Origin: an uncultured Eubacteriales bacterium
GTDB taxonomy: Bacteria; Bacillota; Clostridia; Oscillospirales; Acutalibacteraceae
NCBI GenBank assembly: GCA_934444695.1
Contig: CAKSDF010000001.1
Span: 8,605 to 72,604 of the forward strand
Direction of reading: 5' to 3'
DNA length: 64,000 nt
In this document: in pieces, positions 46,116 through 55,006 of the stretch
Numbering within the stretch: position 1 is the stretch's first letter
How the letters are laid out: every line of letters begins with the position of its first letter
Notes under the pieces: model-generated
Database searches by the model: none
Seen by the model: only the letters and a program-made list of their open reading frames with translations
What the model was told of the DNA's origin: nothing
Program-made: the position numbers and the translations under genes

Positions 46116-47405
46116 TCATTTTACTATCTCGCCAAAACATCCTTCTTCGTTACTTTCGGTTATTTTAACCGGCACAATCTCGCCTTTAAGGCCATCATCG
46201 GCCTTTACCTTAACGGGAGTGTAATTCTCGGTGTATCCTTCAAAAAATCCGTCCTTTTGCTGCTCGAAAAGCACATTTTCGATTCTTCCGACCTGGGCGG
46301 CGAAAAATTCTTCTGCACACTTTGCCGCAACCTTTGAAAGCGCCTTGCTTCGGGCGGTTTTAACCTGCTCATCCACCTGATTTTCCATTTGGGCGGCGGG
46401 GGTGCCCTCCCTTCTCGAATAGCAGAAGATGTGCACCTTTGAAAATCCTATTTCCTTTACAAAATCCAACGTCTCGTTAAATTCTTGCTCGGTCTCTCCG
46501 GGAAAGCCGGTCATTATGTCGGTGGTTACTGAACAGTTTTCAAAGCGGGCGCGTATGTCGGAAATTATGCGGCGGTAGAGGGCGGTGTCGTATTTGCGGT
46601 TCATCCGTTTGAGCACGCCGTCGCTGCCCGATTGGAGCGAAAGATGAAACTGGCCGCACAGCTTTTTGACCGATTTAAGGCCGTCAAGTACATCGGGTGT
46701 CAGCTGATCGGGCTCGAGAGAACCGAGTCTTAACCGTTCGATACCCTCAACGTCGGCCGCCTTTATTCCGTCGGGAAGGGTCAGGCCGATGTCGCTTCCG
46801 TAAGCCGAAAGGTTTATGCCGGCAATAACCGCCTCTTTATATCCTGCCGCTGCAAAAGCGGTCAGTTCTTCTGTTATGCGCTCGGGAGATTTTGAACGCA
46901 CCCTGCCCCTTGCATATGGCACGATGCAGTAGCTGCAAAAGCGGTTGCATCCGTCCTCGATCTTTACAAAGGCTCTGGTTCTTCCCTCAAAGCTGTGGGA
47001 GCTTAGGGGGGATATCTTTTCGTGCGGCTGGTGGGGTTTGCTTTCGACGATCTTGTCCCGTTTTGCTATAAATTTTTTAACAAGGGCGGGAAGCTCGGAA
47101 TTTAGGGCGTTTCCGATGATTATGTCGGCATCGGTCAGGGTTTTGGCCTTTTCGGGACGGGCCTGGGGCATACATCCGGTGACGGCTATAACGGCGGCGG
47201 GATACTGCCGGCGCATTTTTCTTACCGTCTGGCGGGTCTTTCGGTCGCTTTCGGCCGTTACGGTGCAGGAATTTACCACGACAATGTCGGGAATGTCCTC
47301 CCCTTCGTTAACCGAAAGAATGTCGTCGCAGGCAAAAAGCTCCCGCAGCGTCTCGGTGTCGTACCGATTGACCTTGCAGCCCAAGGTTTTAAAAAGCACC
47401 TTCAT
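46116..47405 (-). CDS. mtaB: tRNA ct6A37/t6A37 methylthiotransferase MtaB
   Basis: A 429-residue radical-SAM methylthiotransferase that converts t6A to ms2t6A at position 37 of ANN-decoding tRNAs. The UPF0004 domain has its iron-sulfur cysteines in FKTLGCKVN, VVNSCTVT and VTGCMPQ; the radical-SAM motif is CNRFCSYCIVPYARGR. A TRAM RNA-binding domain ends the protein. The start FKTLGCKVNRYDTE separates MtaB from MiaB and RimO. It overlaps yhbY by 4 bp, the last gene of a four-gene operon. Confidence 0.94.
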   Translation of the reverse strand: MKVLFKTLGCKVNRYDTETLRELFACDDILSVNEGEDIPDIVVVNSCTVTAESDRKTRQTVRKMRRQYPAAVIAVTGCMPQARPEKAKTLTDADIIIGNALNSELPALVKKFIAKRDKIVESKPHQPHEKISPLSSHSFEGRTRAFVKIEDGCNRFCSYCIVPYARGRVRSKSPERITEELTAFAAAGYKEAVIAGINLSAYGSDIGLTLPDGIKAADVEGIERLRLGSLEPDQLTPDVLDGLKSVKKLCGQFHLSLQSGSDGVLKRMNRKYDTALYRRIISDIRARFENCSVTTDIMTGFPGETEQEFNETLDFVKEIGFSKVHIFCYSRREGTPAAQMENQVDEQVKTARSKALSKVAAKCAEEFFAAQVGRIENVLFEQQKDGFFEGYTENYTPVKVKADDGLKGEIVPVKITESNEEGCFGEIVK

Positions 47406-47710
47406 CTGATTTTAAGCTCCTTTGCCGAAAGAAGCTTAGGTTCCTTTTCGTCGGGACGGAAAAGCACAAAGCGGGAGCCGATTACCTGCACCACGTCGGC
47501 ACCGGTGGCATCGGCAAGGCTGTCGGCCGCCTCTCTGGCGGTTACGGGAGAGCTTTCCAGCACCCGCATTTTTATCATTTCCCGCTTTTTAAGGGCTTCG
47601 TCGGCCTGCTTTATTGTTTGGTCGGTGATTCCGCCGTGGCCTATCTGAAAAATGGTTTCGTATTTGTTGGCGATGCCGCGCAGGGCGGCTCTTTGTTTAC
47701 TTGTAAGCAT
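47402..47710 (-). CDS. yhbY: YhbY family CRM-domain RNA-binding protein
   Basis: A 102-residue CRM-fold protein associated with ribosome large-subunit precursors. It begins LTSKQRAALRGIANKYETIFQIGHGGIT with the GxxG loop as GHGG, and ends with the strand VVQVIGSRFVLFRPDE. Length fits the family. It is coupled to mtaB by a 4-bp overlap and lies 35 bp downstream of rdgB. Confidence 0.93.
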   Translation of the reverse strand: MLTSKQRAALRGIANKYETIFQIGHGGITDQTIKQADEALKKREMIKMRVLESSPVTAREAADSLADATGADVVQVIGSRFVLFRPDEKEPKLLSAKELKIR

Positions 47711-47745
47711 TGTTATCTTTCCTTGTGTTTTATTTTTTGTGGATT

Positions 47746-48357
47746 TTATTTTTCAGCCAAGAAGCTTTTAAGCTCTTTAAGGCATTTGTCAAGGGCCTTG
47801 CCCCTATGGCTGACGGCGTCCTTTTGTTCGCCGGTCATTTTGCCGAAGCTTTTGCCCTCGTATAAAAAGACGGGATCATATCCGAATCCGCCTTCGCCCT
47901 CTTTTTCAAAGGCGATTTTGCCGGCTGTCTCTCCCCTGACCGTAAACTGCCGTCCGTCTGGGAAAACGCAGGCGATGGCCGAAACGAATTTCGCTCCTCT
48001 GTCGGATTCCTTTACCCCGTCAAGCTCTTTAAGGAGCTTTGAAATGCGCTCGTCGTCGGTGTCGGCGTATCTTGCAGAATATATGCCCGGGCGGCCGTCG
48101 AGAGCGTCGACGCACAGCCCCGAGTCGTCGGCAAAGGCGGCAAGCCCGCTCTGCTCGCAGGCGTATTTTGCCTTTATGAGGGCGTTTTGTTCGAAGGTTT
48201 GGCCGTTTTCGACCGCCCCTTCCATATCTATGGAAAGCTCTTTTGCCGATACGGCGCAAAAGTCACGGGTGCTGTCCGATTGCTCGGAAAGCCGTTTTAG
48301 CATTCGGGAAAATTCCTCAACCTTGTGGGAATTTCCGGTGGCGATAACAAATTTCAT
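47746..48357 (-). CDS. rdgB: XTP/dITP diphosphatase (RdgB/HAM1)
   Basis: A 203-residue nucleotide-pool sanitising enzyme that hydrolyses ITP, dITP and XTP to monophosphates. The N-terminal MKFVIATGNSHKVEEF contacts phosphate; FADDSGLCVDALDGRPGIYSARYA carries the metal-binding acidic residues; and GEGGFGYDPVF with SHRGKALDK completes the site. The ATG at 48357 follows AAAGGTG six bases upstream; an upstream in-frame extension belongs to the end of the preceding gene. It is 5 bp from the DUF6062 gene. Confidence 0.95.
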   Translation of the reverse strand: MKFVIATGNSHKVEEFSRMLKRLSEQSDSTRDFCAVSAKELSIDMEGAVENGQTFEQNALIKAKYACEQSGLAAFADDSGLCVDALDGRPGIYSARYADTDDERISKLLKELDGVKESDRGAKFVSAIACVFPDGRQFTVRGETAGKIAFEKEGEGGFGYDPVFLYEGKSFGKMTGEQKDAVSHRGKALDKCLKELKSFLAEK

Positions 48358-48362
48358 AAGCT

Positions 48363-49025
48363 TCACCTTTCCTCGGGGTCGAAGGAGGTCAAAAAGAGCA
48401 CGCTGCGTTCCAGCGAATCTCTTGAATTTCCCCAATCGGCATCCTCGCCGTTGTTGCGGTAGTCAAACATATCGCAAAAGTGCTTAACATCCTTGTGAAG
48501 CTCCTCTATGGACGAAAGGGTCAGCTTTTTGGCCGCGTCCTTGAATTCTCCCTTAAATCTGCGGCCCATTTTCTTGTCGGCCGCGGCGGTCAGCTCGTAA
48601 TAATGCTTTAAGCAGAGGGTTTCCTGCTGCTCAAAAAGCTTGCGGAAGTCCATATCGGCCTCGTATTTTTTTATGGTGTTGGAAATGAGGGAGGCCATAT
48701 TGCGATCCACCTCGTCGCATATAAAGCAGCTGTCCTTTTCGGCCGATTTAAGGGGAGATTTAATGCTCTTTTCCACCTCTTTAAGATGGCTTTCGAGCAT
48801 TAAAGCCACCGAAAGCCGCCGCTGCTGCTTGAGGATCATTTTAAAGTGGCGAAAGCAAAATCCCTTTTGGTTGGTCACCTTTCTGACCTCCGGCTCCATC
48901 ATTGCCGCGCCGGTTATGTAGTCGGCCATACGCTTTTCGAGCATATCTCTCATTCGGCAGACGGGGCAGCCCTCTTTAGGTTCAAAGACCTCCTCAACGG
49001 GTATCGAGCAAATATCCGATCTCAT
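48363..49025 (-). CDS. DUF6062 family cysteine-rich protein
   Basis: A 220-residue soluble protein I place in DUF6062, function unknown. It has two similar halves, each with a pair of Cys motifs: CPVC and FCFRH in the first, CFICD and LCLKH in the second, suggesting two metal sites. The intervening sequence is helical and charged. ATG 49025 follows GAGGTG five bases upstream, and the open frame continues upstream without support. It is the first gene of the operon with rdgB, yhbY and mtaB, so a link with nucleotide or RNA quality control is possible but only by context. Confidence 0.8.
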   Translation of the reverse strand: MRSDICSIPVEEVFEPKEGCPVCRMRDMLEKRMADYITGAAMMEPEVRKVTNQKGFCFRHFKMILKQQRRLSVALMLESHLKEVEKSIKSPLKSAEKDSCFICDEVDRNMASLISNTIKKYEADMDFRKLFEQQETLCLKHYYELTAAADKKMGRRFKGEFKDAAKKLTLSSIEELHKDVKHFCDMFDYRNNGEDADWGNSRDSLERSVLFLTSFDPEER

Positions 49026-49145
49026 AAAATCACCTCGTTTTGATGTGGGAATAAAAATGTATTTAATATAATTTTTGCTTTTAAGTCGGTCGGCGGCGGG
49101 CTGTTTGGCGATTAAAGTCCGCTGTCGCAACCGCTGCAGCGCTTA

Positions 49146-50147
49146 TTAAAGCTCCCCGTCGTAAAGGGTTGCGGCAAGCACCGCTTTTATGGTGTGCATA
49201 CGGTTTTCGGCCTCGGTGAAAACCACCGAGCGGGGACTTTCAAACACCTCGTCGGTGACCTCCATTTCCTCACGGCCGAATTTTTCGCACATTTCCTTGC
49301 CGATGGTGGTTTTCTTGTCGTGATATGAGGGCAGGCAGTGCATAAACACGCCGTCCTCGGCCGCAAGGCTCATAATTTCCGAATTGACCTGATAGGGTGC
49401 GAGATCGTTGATTCTCTCCTGCCATACCTCCACCGGCTCGCCCATGGAAACCCATATGTCGGTGTAGATGACGTTGGCGCCTTTTGCCGCGATTTTTGGA
49501 TTTGTCTCAAAGGTTATGCTGCCGCCGCTTTGAGCCGCAAGGGCCTTGCACTGCTCGATAAGATCTTTTTCGGGCATATATTTTTCGGGGCAGCAGCCGA
49601 CGAAATCCAGTCCCATTTTGGCGCAGCCCACCATCAGGGAATTGCCCATATTGTATCTGGCGTCTCCCATATAAACGAATTTGATGCCCTTAAGACGGCC
49701 GAAAATCTCCTTAACGGTCAGAAAATCGGCAAGTATCTGGGTGGGATGAAATTCGTTTGTAAGGCCGTTCCATACCGGCACCTTTGCGTAATCGGCCAGC
49801 TGTTCAACAATGGCCTGACCGTATCCTCTATATTCTATGCCGTCGAAAATTCCCGAAAGAACACGGGCGGTGTCGGCGATGCTTTCCTTTTTGCCGATTT
49901 GGGAGCCGGTGGGATCGAGATAGGTGGTTCTCATACCGAGATCTCCCGCCGCCACCTCAAAGCTGCATCTCGTGCGGGTGCTGGTTTTTTCAAAAATGAG
50001 GGCTATGTGCTTTCCCTTTAAAACGTCGTGGGCAATGCCCTCTTTCTTTTGCTTTTTAAGCCGCGCCGCAAGATCGATGAGATATCCGATCTCTTCGGAC
50101 GAAAAATCCAGCAGCTTTAAAAAGTCTCTTCCCTTTAAATTGTACAT
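49146..50147 (-). CDS. argF: Ornithine carbamoyltransferase
   Basis: A 333-residue enzyme that makes citrulline from ornithine and carbamoyl phosphate in arginine synthesis, or works in reverse in the deiminase pathway. The carbamoyl-phosphate loop is [13 protein letters not shown] (STRTR at 56-60), followed by [13 protein letters not shown], and the ornithine loop [12 protein letters not shown]. The family motif is usually HCLPA; here Ser replaces Ala. No other arg or arc gene is nearby. Upstream is a 341-bp gap with a parS site and no visible ARG box. Confidence 0.95.
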   Translation of the reverse strand: MYNLKGRDFLKLLDFSSEEIGYLIDLAARLKKQKKEGIAHDVLKGKHIALIFEKTSTRTRCSFEVAAGDLGMRTTYLDPTGSQIGKKESIADTARVLSGIFDGIEYRGYGQAIVEQLADYAKVPVWNGLTNEFHPTQILADFLTVKEIFGRLKGIKFVYMGDARYNMGNSLMVGCAKMGLDFVGCCPEKYMPEKDLIEQCKALAAQSGGSITFETNPKIAAKGANVIYTDIWVSMGEPVEVWQERINDLAPYQVNSEIMSLAAEDGVFMHCLPSYHDKKTTIGKEMCEKFGREEMEVTDEVFESPRSVVFTEAENRMHTIKAVLAATLYDGEL

Positions 50148-50267
50148 AATATCCTTCCTTTCGGGAGATTGTTTAAGTTTTTGTTTGTATTTAAAATCGG
50201 TTTTTGATGGTTGGTTTTTTGTTTAAAACAGGGCAGGTTTTGCGGCCGAAAAATATGCTTTAAAAAA

Positions 50268-50283
50268 TGTTTCACGTGAAACA
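50268..50283. promoter_or_regulatory. parS: parS centromere site 17
   Basis: Perfect palindrome in the gap between the lipoprotein gene and argF, with A/T flanks. The rest of the gap shows no gene. Confidence 0.93.
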
Positions 50284-50488
50284 TCGATCGCTGAACCCCG
50301 CATTTTTACTGGGTAAATCGACATTCGACCGTACACTTTTCGACCGTTTTTGCAAGTTCAAATCGGTGCTTTAACCGTCGGCTTTCGTCGGCTGATTTTA
50401 ATTATTATAATCGTTTTTTTGCCGTTTTTACCTGCCCGTCGGTCATCGCGGGTTTGAGACGGCATCAACCGGGCCTTTCCGGCAGGCT

Positions 50489-51250
50489 TTAAAACTGGGA
50501 ATAATAATCCCCGTTGTCCTTTTTCTTTTTGGTCTCCCTGCGCCTTGTGGCTATGGCAAAGACCGCCACCCCGATTATGGCGATAACAACCACAACAATG
50601 GCGATGGTCGAGTATCTTACCCGCGCATCGGCCTGCTCCTGGGTCTCGGTGTTGGAGATGGTCTTTGTTATATAGGCCGTGTCGAATATCGATTGGGCCT
50701 GCGCTTTATCCTGCTCGGTCATTTCGGGAGCGTAGTACATAATGGAATACTGCAGGCCGTTTTTGACGGTGGTCATAAATATGGTGTCGGTGGTTCTGCT
50801 GCCCGAAGAGGCAAGCTCAATGTATATGTAGTGGCCGTCCCCCTGGTCGACCTCGGTTTTGGAGGTTACCTCATAGCCGTTGCCGTTGAAGGAAGATGCA
50901 AGGGTCTTGTAAACCTCTACAATCCTGTCGCTGTCGGAAGCTTTAAGCTCCCATATGTCGATGGTGACCTCGCTGCCGAAGATGGCCACGCTGCAGGTGC
51001 GCCCGCTTTGGTCCTTGGCATAATAAACCCCGCCGTCATCATTCTTAAAGGTGGTGAGCACATCGGGGTCTATGTTATATTCCGAAAGGGCAGGATCGTC
51101 GGTCGAAAGGTCGGCCATTTCAAAGACCCTCATGCTTTCGGGAAAGGAAATTTTAAAGTAGCTTTCGGCATCTTCATACTGGGTCATCCCGCAGGACGAA
51201 AGACAAAGCAGCATTACCGCCGCCGTCAGCAGACATAAAAATCGTTTCAT
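50489..51250 (-). CDS. Predicted lipoprotein with C-terminal membrane helix
   Basis: A 253-residue protein I cannot assign to a named family. The signal peptide MKRFLCLLTAAVMLLCLSSCG has a lipobox (LSSC), so Cys20 would be lipidated. An extracytoplasmic domain (about 25-205) contains FKISFPESMRVF, resembling PsbP-like or DUF1795-type surface domains. One helix (about 217-235, IAIVVVVIAIIGVAVFAI) and a Lys/Arg-rich tail end the protein. A lipid anchor plus a C-terminal helix is unusual. The gene at 55007 has the same plan with a standard signal peptide. Single-gene unit. Confidence 0.75.
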   Translation of the reverse strand: MKRFLCLLTAAVMLLCLSSCGMTQYEDAESYFKISFPESMRVFEMADLSTDDPALSEYNIDPDVLTTFKNDDGGVYYAKDQSGRTCSVAIFGSEVTIDIWELKASDSDRIVEVYKTLASSFNGNGYEVTSKTEVDQGDGHYIYIELASSGSRTTDTIFMTTVKNGLQYSIMYYAPEMTEQDKAQAQSIFDTAYITKTISNTETQEQADARVRYSTIAIVVVVIAIIGVAVFAIATRRRETKKKKDNGDYYSQF

Positions 51251-51364
51251 TTTTTAAAGCTCCTTTTGAGTTTTTAAGGGTGTTTTTGATTTCGGACGGA
51301 ATGTGCAATGTGCAGAGGGCTTTTGTCAACGCTCAAGAAGGAAAGTCTTAACCAAGCCGCCGAC

Positions 51365-51506
51365 GCTGAGGCTGTCAGCGCAAGCTGACCGAAGAGCAGC
51401 CTGCCTGCAAAACCGCAGCCCATAAGAAATGGTCGGTCTTCCGCTTTTAGAAAGAATGACGAAAGGCTGTGCTCTTCTGTCTCGGCGGGGCCGAGACGGC
51501 CTCAGC
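51365..51506. repeat. Structured intergenic repeat, copy 7
   Basis: Outer arms GCTGAGGC / GCCTCAGC; hairpin A GTCAGC-GCAA-GCTGAC (51374-51389); inner arm CGAAGAGC pairing with GCTCTTCTG; hairpin B GTCTCGGC-GGG-GCCGAGAC (51479-51497). The inner arm differs from other copies at paired positions on both sides. It fills part of the 350-bp gap between the cyclase and lipoprotein genes. Confidence 0.87.
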
Positions 51507-51600
51507 GGCCTTCCCGCACCGCAAATCTTCCGTCAATGCACACTTCTGAAAGTCGCAGCCGTGTAAAAATGCCGTTTAGGTATAAGAAACAGAAAATCTC

Positions 51601-53016
51601 CTACCTCACCCGATCGTGCTTTGTATAATATTTTTGCTTTTGCTCATACATCCTCTGCTCGGCTGTGCGAAGAAGCTCATCTATGCTGCTGCACTCTTTC
51701 TCAAAGGCTGCTCCGACCGACACGCTGACGCCTTTTTGTTCCATCTGCTCCTTAAGACTGTCAAGCTTTTTGTCAAACTTGTCCTTTTCGATGGGATAGG
51801 CCAGCACCACAAACTCGTCTCCGCCGACCCGGTAGCTTTGACCGGTAAATAGCCCATTTATGATGTCGGCCGCCGTGCAGATATACTTGTCGCCTTCGGT
51901 GTGGGATTTAAGGTCGTTTATGCTTTTAAGCCCGTTCATATCAACATAAACCGCACCGATATTTTCAAGACTTTGCCCCGAAAGGCGGTCGGTCGTTTCG
52001 ATGTATTTGTTGCGGTTGAACGTTGAAGTGAGCATATCCTTATAGCTGAGCGCTTTAAGATGTTCCCGCTGGTTTGCAATTTCGTCGTTTTGAAGCTCGA
52101 GAACCTTGAGAATCCTTAAATTCCACAGGAAGTATACCAGCAGCGCAATAATTTCTACTCCGGCCGTGACAAGAAGCAAGATTTTCATATAGTTGAAATT
52201 TTGAAAGATAACATCGTCTTCAACAAAAAGCATCATTTGCCAGTTGTAAATACCGACAGGGGTATAGTACATATATATGGCCTTGCCGGTGGTTTTTGAT
52301 TTAAAGGCAATAACGCCGGTTTTAAGGTCTTTTGTTTCCTGCTTGAGGTCTATATCTTCATATCCTCGAATTCTTTCCCGCTCATCGGTATCGTAGGCAT
52401 TGCCAAGCTCACTGTGCCAGCTGTCCACAACATAATTGCCGTCGTAGCTGTCGACCACGCAGTAGTTTGAGCGCCCTTTGTACAGACGAGATACAAAAAC
52501 CTCGCTGAGCTTGTCGGCGTCGATAACACCGATAAGCAGGGCCGATGAACCTTTTTGGTCGCTAAGGGGGATAAAATAGTAAAGTACCTGCCTGCCGGTA
52601 ATAAAATCTGTCATACGGTGAGACATATGCTCTCCCATTGCAACAAGCTTTTCATAATCCTCGTTGTAGCCCCCGGTGTCTTGGTTGCCGTTTGTTATGA
52701 AGGAACCGTTGGGATAAAGAACATCTATGCGGGAGAAAAATGTGGAGTTTTTAAGCGTGTCGATATGGAGATAAACCATCTGCTCGCTGTCAAGGTTTCC
52801 GTCGGTTGAAAGCAGGTCTCCGATGGTGTGAAGCTTCTCGGTCTCATCTTCAAATTTTGTGGTTATTTCATGATTAAAGGTGCTGATGTATTCCCCCATT
52901 CTGCTGAAACACCGTTCCTTTTCGTGGGCAATTATTCGTGTGTACAGAACCGCACATACAAGAATGGTGATACAGGTCATACATACTATGGGGAGCATCT
53001 TTTTTGCTTTGTTCAT
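51601..53016 (-). CDS. Membrane diguanylate cyclase with extracellular sensor
   Basis: A 471-residue GGDEF enzyme predicted to make cyclic di-GMP. TM1 (about 8-28), a dCache-like extracytoplasmic domain (about 30-270), TM2 (about 277-298) and a short coiled coil precede the GGDEF domain. The active motif GGDEF is intact at 398-402 (YRVGGDEFVVLA) and the substrate region reads DMNGLKSINDLKSHTEGD. The inhibitory I-site RxxD is absent, so product feedback is unlikely. ATG 53016 lies six bases after AGGTG; a GTG nine bases upstream overlaps that site. No EAL or PilZ gene is in the window. Confidence 0.9.
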   Translation of the reverse strand: MNKAKKMLPIVCMTCITILVCAVLYTRIIAHEKERCFSRMGEYISTFNHEITTKFEDETEKLHTIGDLLSTDGNLDSEQMVYLHIDTLKNSTFFSRIDVLYPNGSFITNGNQDTGGYNEDYEKLVAMGEHMSHRMTDFITGRQVLYYFIPLSDQKGSSALLIGVIDADKLSEVFVSRLYKGRSNYCVVDSYDGNYVVDSWHSELGNAYDTDERERIRGYEDIDLKQETKDLKTGVIAFKSKTTGKAIYMYYTPVGIYNWQMMLFVEDDVIFQNFNYMKILLLVTAGVEIIALLVYFLWNLRILKVLELQNDEIANQREHLKALSYKDMLTSTFNRNKYIETTDRLSGQSLENIGAVYVDMNGLKSINDLKSHTEGDKYICTAADIINGLFTGQSYRVGGDEFVVLAYPIEKDKFDKKLDSLKEQMEQKGVSVSVGAAFEKECSSIDELLRTAEQRMYEQKQKYYTKHDRVR

Positions 53017-53345
53017 TATTTTCACCTGATATATTTTATTTCTTCAAAGGGGAATTTAATCGCCCCGCCTTGTGAGCGACCCGACAAAAATCTTAATGGT
53101 AATTGTTCGGTTTTTGCAAGAATAAAAACTCGCGGCATAAATAAGGCCAAATTAATTTTATTATACATTTAAGTCGTGAATTTTTCAAGGCTAAAAAGTC
53201 TTTAAATGAGGTCGGCCCAAATATTTATTCAAATGCAAGAAAAGACCGACGATTTTGAAAAAACGGCGGCAAAAAGGAGCAAAACGATGGGGCTGATAAA
53301 TAGAAACAACAGCCGAAAGGAACAAAACAATGCATGATACGCAAA

Positions 53346-53371
53346 CAACGGCCGAAGGGGATCGGCCGTTG
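53346..53371 (-). terminator. Hairpin downstream of the PAP2-like gene
   Basis: A perfect 9-bp stem CAACGGCCG / CGGCCGTTG with an 8-nt loop, but only a short T stretch on the minus strand. The remaining 430-bp gap to the cyclase gene shows nothing else. Confidence 0.4.
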
Positions 53372-53446
53372 CATTATAATTACCGTTGAAACTTTTTGCC
53401 AAAAGTGTTGTTAAAAGCACCCTTAAATGTGCCGTCTTAAGAAGAA

Positions 53447-54109
53447 TCATACCCCGATTATGCGAATGGAAAGCAGCATTGCCACAACCGGGATAATGCT
53501 CCCGAGAACCAGCTGAACGGGGGTGTGACGCTTGATTTTAAGGGAAGCCCATACCACCGCGCCCAGCAGCGCATAAAGGGCAATGTAAGGCAGCCCCAGC
53601 ACATAAATCATCATTGCAATGGGCCCCGATACCCCGCAGGCATGGCCGCTGGCCTTAACGCCGAACACAAAGGACGAAAGGGCAATGGAAACTCCCGAAA
53701 GCAGGTAGGTCATAAATATGAGCAGCTCGATTCTCCCGGCCCCGAAAAGCACCGACCCGAGAATGCCGGCGATATATCCCACCACCGAAAAGACAATGGC
53801 AAGGTTTCTCTGGCCGTCTCTGCCCTTTTTGCGAAGGGCGGGAATGATGGCACAAACGGGGTAAGAAAGCAGCGGAAAAACGGTCAGCGCGCATAATGCG
53901 TAAAGATAGTGTCCGAAGCCTAAATACGAATCGGGACGGGCAAACCATATAACCGTCAGCATAAAGGCGGCCATAAAGGGAGCAACGGTTATGACCCTAA
54001 CGATTTTTGCGGCCACCGTTTCCTTGGTGATTTTTCCATCGGATTTTTTGTTTTCTTTTATTTTGTTATCGTTTCTTTCGGCAGTTTGAATGTTGATTTT
54101 GTCTTGCAT
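53447..54109 (-). CDS. PAP2-superfamily-like multipass membrane protein
   Basis: A 220-residue protein with about six membrane helices after a charged 35-residue N-terminus. The segment FGVKASGHACGVSGP resembles the PSGH motif of PAP2 lipid phosphatases and WASLKIKRHTPVQLVLG resembles the SRxxxxxHxxxD motif, with Arg and His kept. The first motif KxxxxxxRP is not clear, so activity on lipid pyrophosphates or phosphates is uncertain. It is a single gene, divergent from the XRE regulator across a 288-bp gap. Confidence 0.7.
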   Translation of the reverse strand: MQDKINIQTAERNDNKIKENKKSDGKITKETVAAKIVRVITVAPFMAAFMLTVIWFARPDSYLGFGHYLYALCALTVFPLLSYPVCAIIPALRKKGRDGQRNLAIVFSVVGYIAGILGSVLFGAGRIELLIFMTYLLSGVSIALSSFVFGVKASGHACGVSGPIAMMIYVLGLPYIALYALLGAVVWASLKIKRHTPVQLVLGSIIPVVAMLLSIRIIGV

Positions 54110-54362
54110 GTTTAAAACCTCCCAAAACGGATAATGGATTTTTTCAGTTTAATTTTCGCAAAAACTCAAAGGAGTTTTTGCCCGGCGGGAAGGAAAATTT
54201 TTTGCTCCCGCCCTGTCTGTCATCATTCTATCTTTTGCCGCCCGATTTGTCACCCTATTGCCGCTTTGATTTCTCCTACGAAAGAGTTTTGCCCGGTAGA
54301 GTTTAAAAAAATTCCCTCTACCCACGGTAGAAAACCGCATAAACACTGGGTTTTTAGGGGGG

Positions 54363-54391
54363 TTGATTTTTGCAGAGCAATGGTTTATAAT
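54363..54391 (+). promoter_or_regulatory. Promoter of the XRE gene, giving a leaderless transcript
   Basis: TTGATT (54363-54368), 17 bp, TATAAT (54386-54391). A start seven bases downstream falls on the A of the ATG at 54398, and there is no ribosome-binding site before that ATG. Confidence 0.75.
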
Positions 54392-54397
54392 AAAAGT

Positions 54398-54991
54398 ATG
54401 AATGAAGAAACTTTGAGAAAAAATATCTCGCAAAAAATCACTTTTTACAGAAAGGCGGCCGGCCTGACCCAGTTGGAACTTGCCGAAAAACTCAATTATT
54501 CGGACAAATCGGTTTCAAAATGGGAGAGGGGAGACGGGCTGCCCGACATAACCGTGCTCAGCAATATGGCCGAGCTTTTCGGAATTTCGGTGGACGATTT
54601 TATATCCTCGGCCGCTCCCAAAAAGCCCATAAAGCTGACCAAAAAACATACGCTCGTCCCTGCTCTTTCGGTGGGACTTGTTTGGCTTGTGGTGACATTT
54701 GTTTATTTCGTGCTGGCGGTGGCTGCTCCCGGCCTTTCGAGAAAATGGCTGGTCTTTATATACGGCTGCCCGGTCAGCTTTATAGTCACCACCGTTTTCA
54801 GCTGCCTTTGGTGGAAGACTCCCTACCGTATCGTCTCCATCAGCGGCATAATCTGGACCCTTGCCGCCTGCGTGGACATCACCCTTAAAATCCCCAACAT
54901 ATACCTTATATATGCCGTGGCGGCGGTGCTTCAGATATTGGTCTTTCTCTGGTTCTGGCTTATGTCCGACCGCCGGAAAGCCGGGAAATAA
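54398..54991 (+). CDS. XRE-family regulator with membrane domain
   Basis: A 197-residue protein. The N-terminal helix-turn-helix (ITFYRKAAGLTQLELAEKLNYSDKSVSKWERGDGLPDI, about 12-48) is a strong XRE/Cro match. About four membrane helices follow (about 80-190), so it is a membrane-bound DNA-binding protein, a design common in clostridia. The start is fixed by homology at ATG 54398; no Shine-Dalgarno is present and the -10 box ends 6 bp upstream. The secreted protein gene follows after 15 bp, so it may regulate or sense with that partner. The signal is unknown. Confidence 0.85.
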   Translation: MNEETLRKNISQKITFYRKAAGLTQLELAEKLNYSDKSVSKWERGDGLPDITVLSNMAELFGISVDDFISSAAPKKPIKLTKKHTLVPALSVGLVWLVVTFVYFVLAVAAPGLSRKWLVFIYGCPVSFIVTTVFSCLWWKTPYRIVSISGIIWTLAACVDITLKIPNIYLIYAVAAVLQILVFLWFWLMSDRRKAGK

Positions 54992-55006
54992 TTTCTAAGG
55001 AGCCAT

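Noticed and set aside
53229..53450. Small open frame downstream of the PAP2-like gene on the minus strand
   Set aside because: Low-complexity composition, no ribosome site, and it covers a perfect hairpin.
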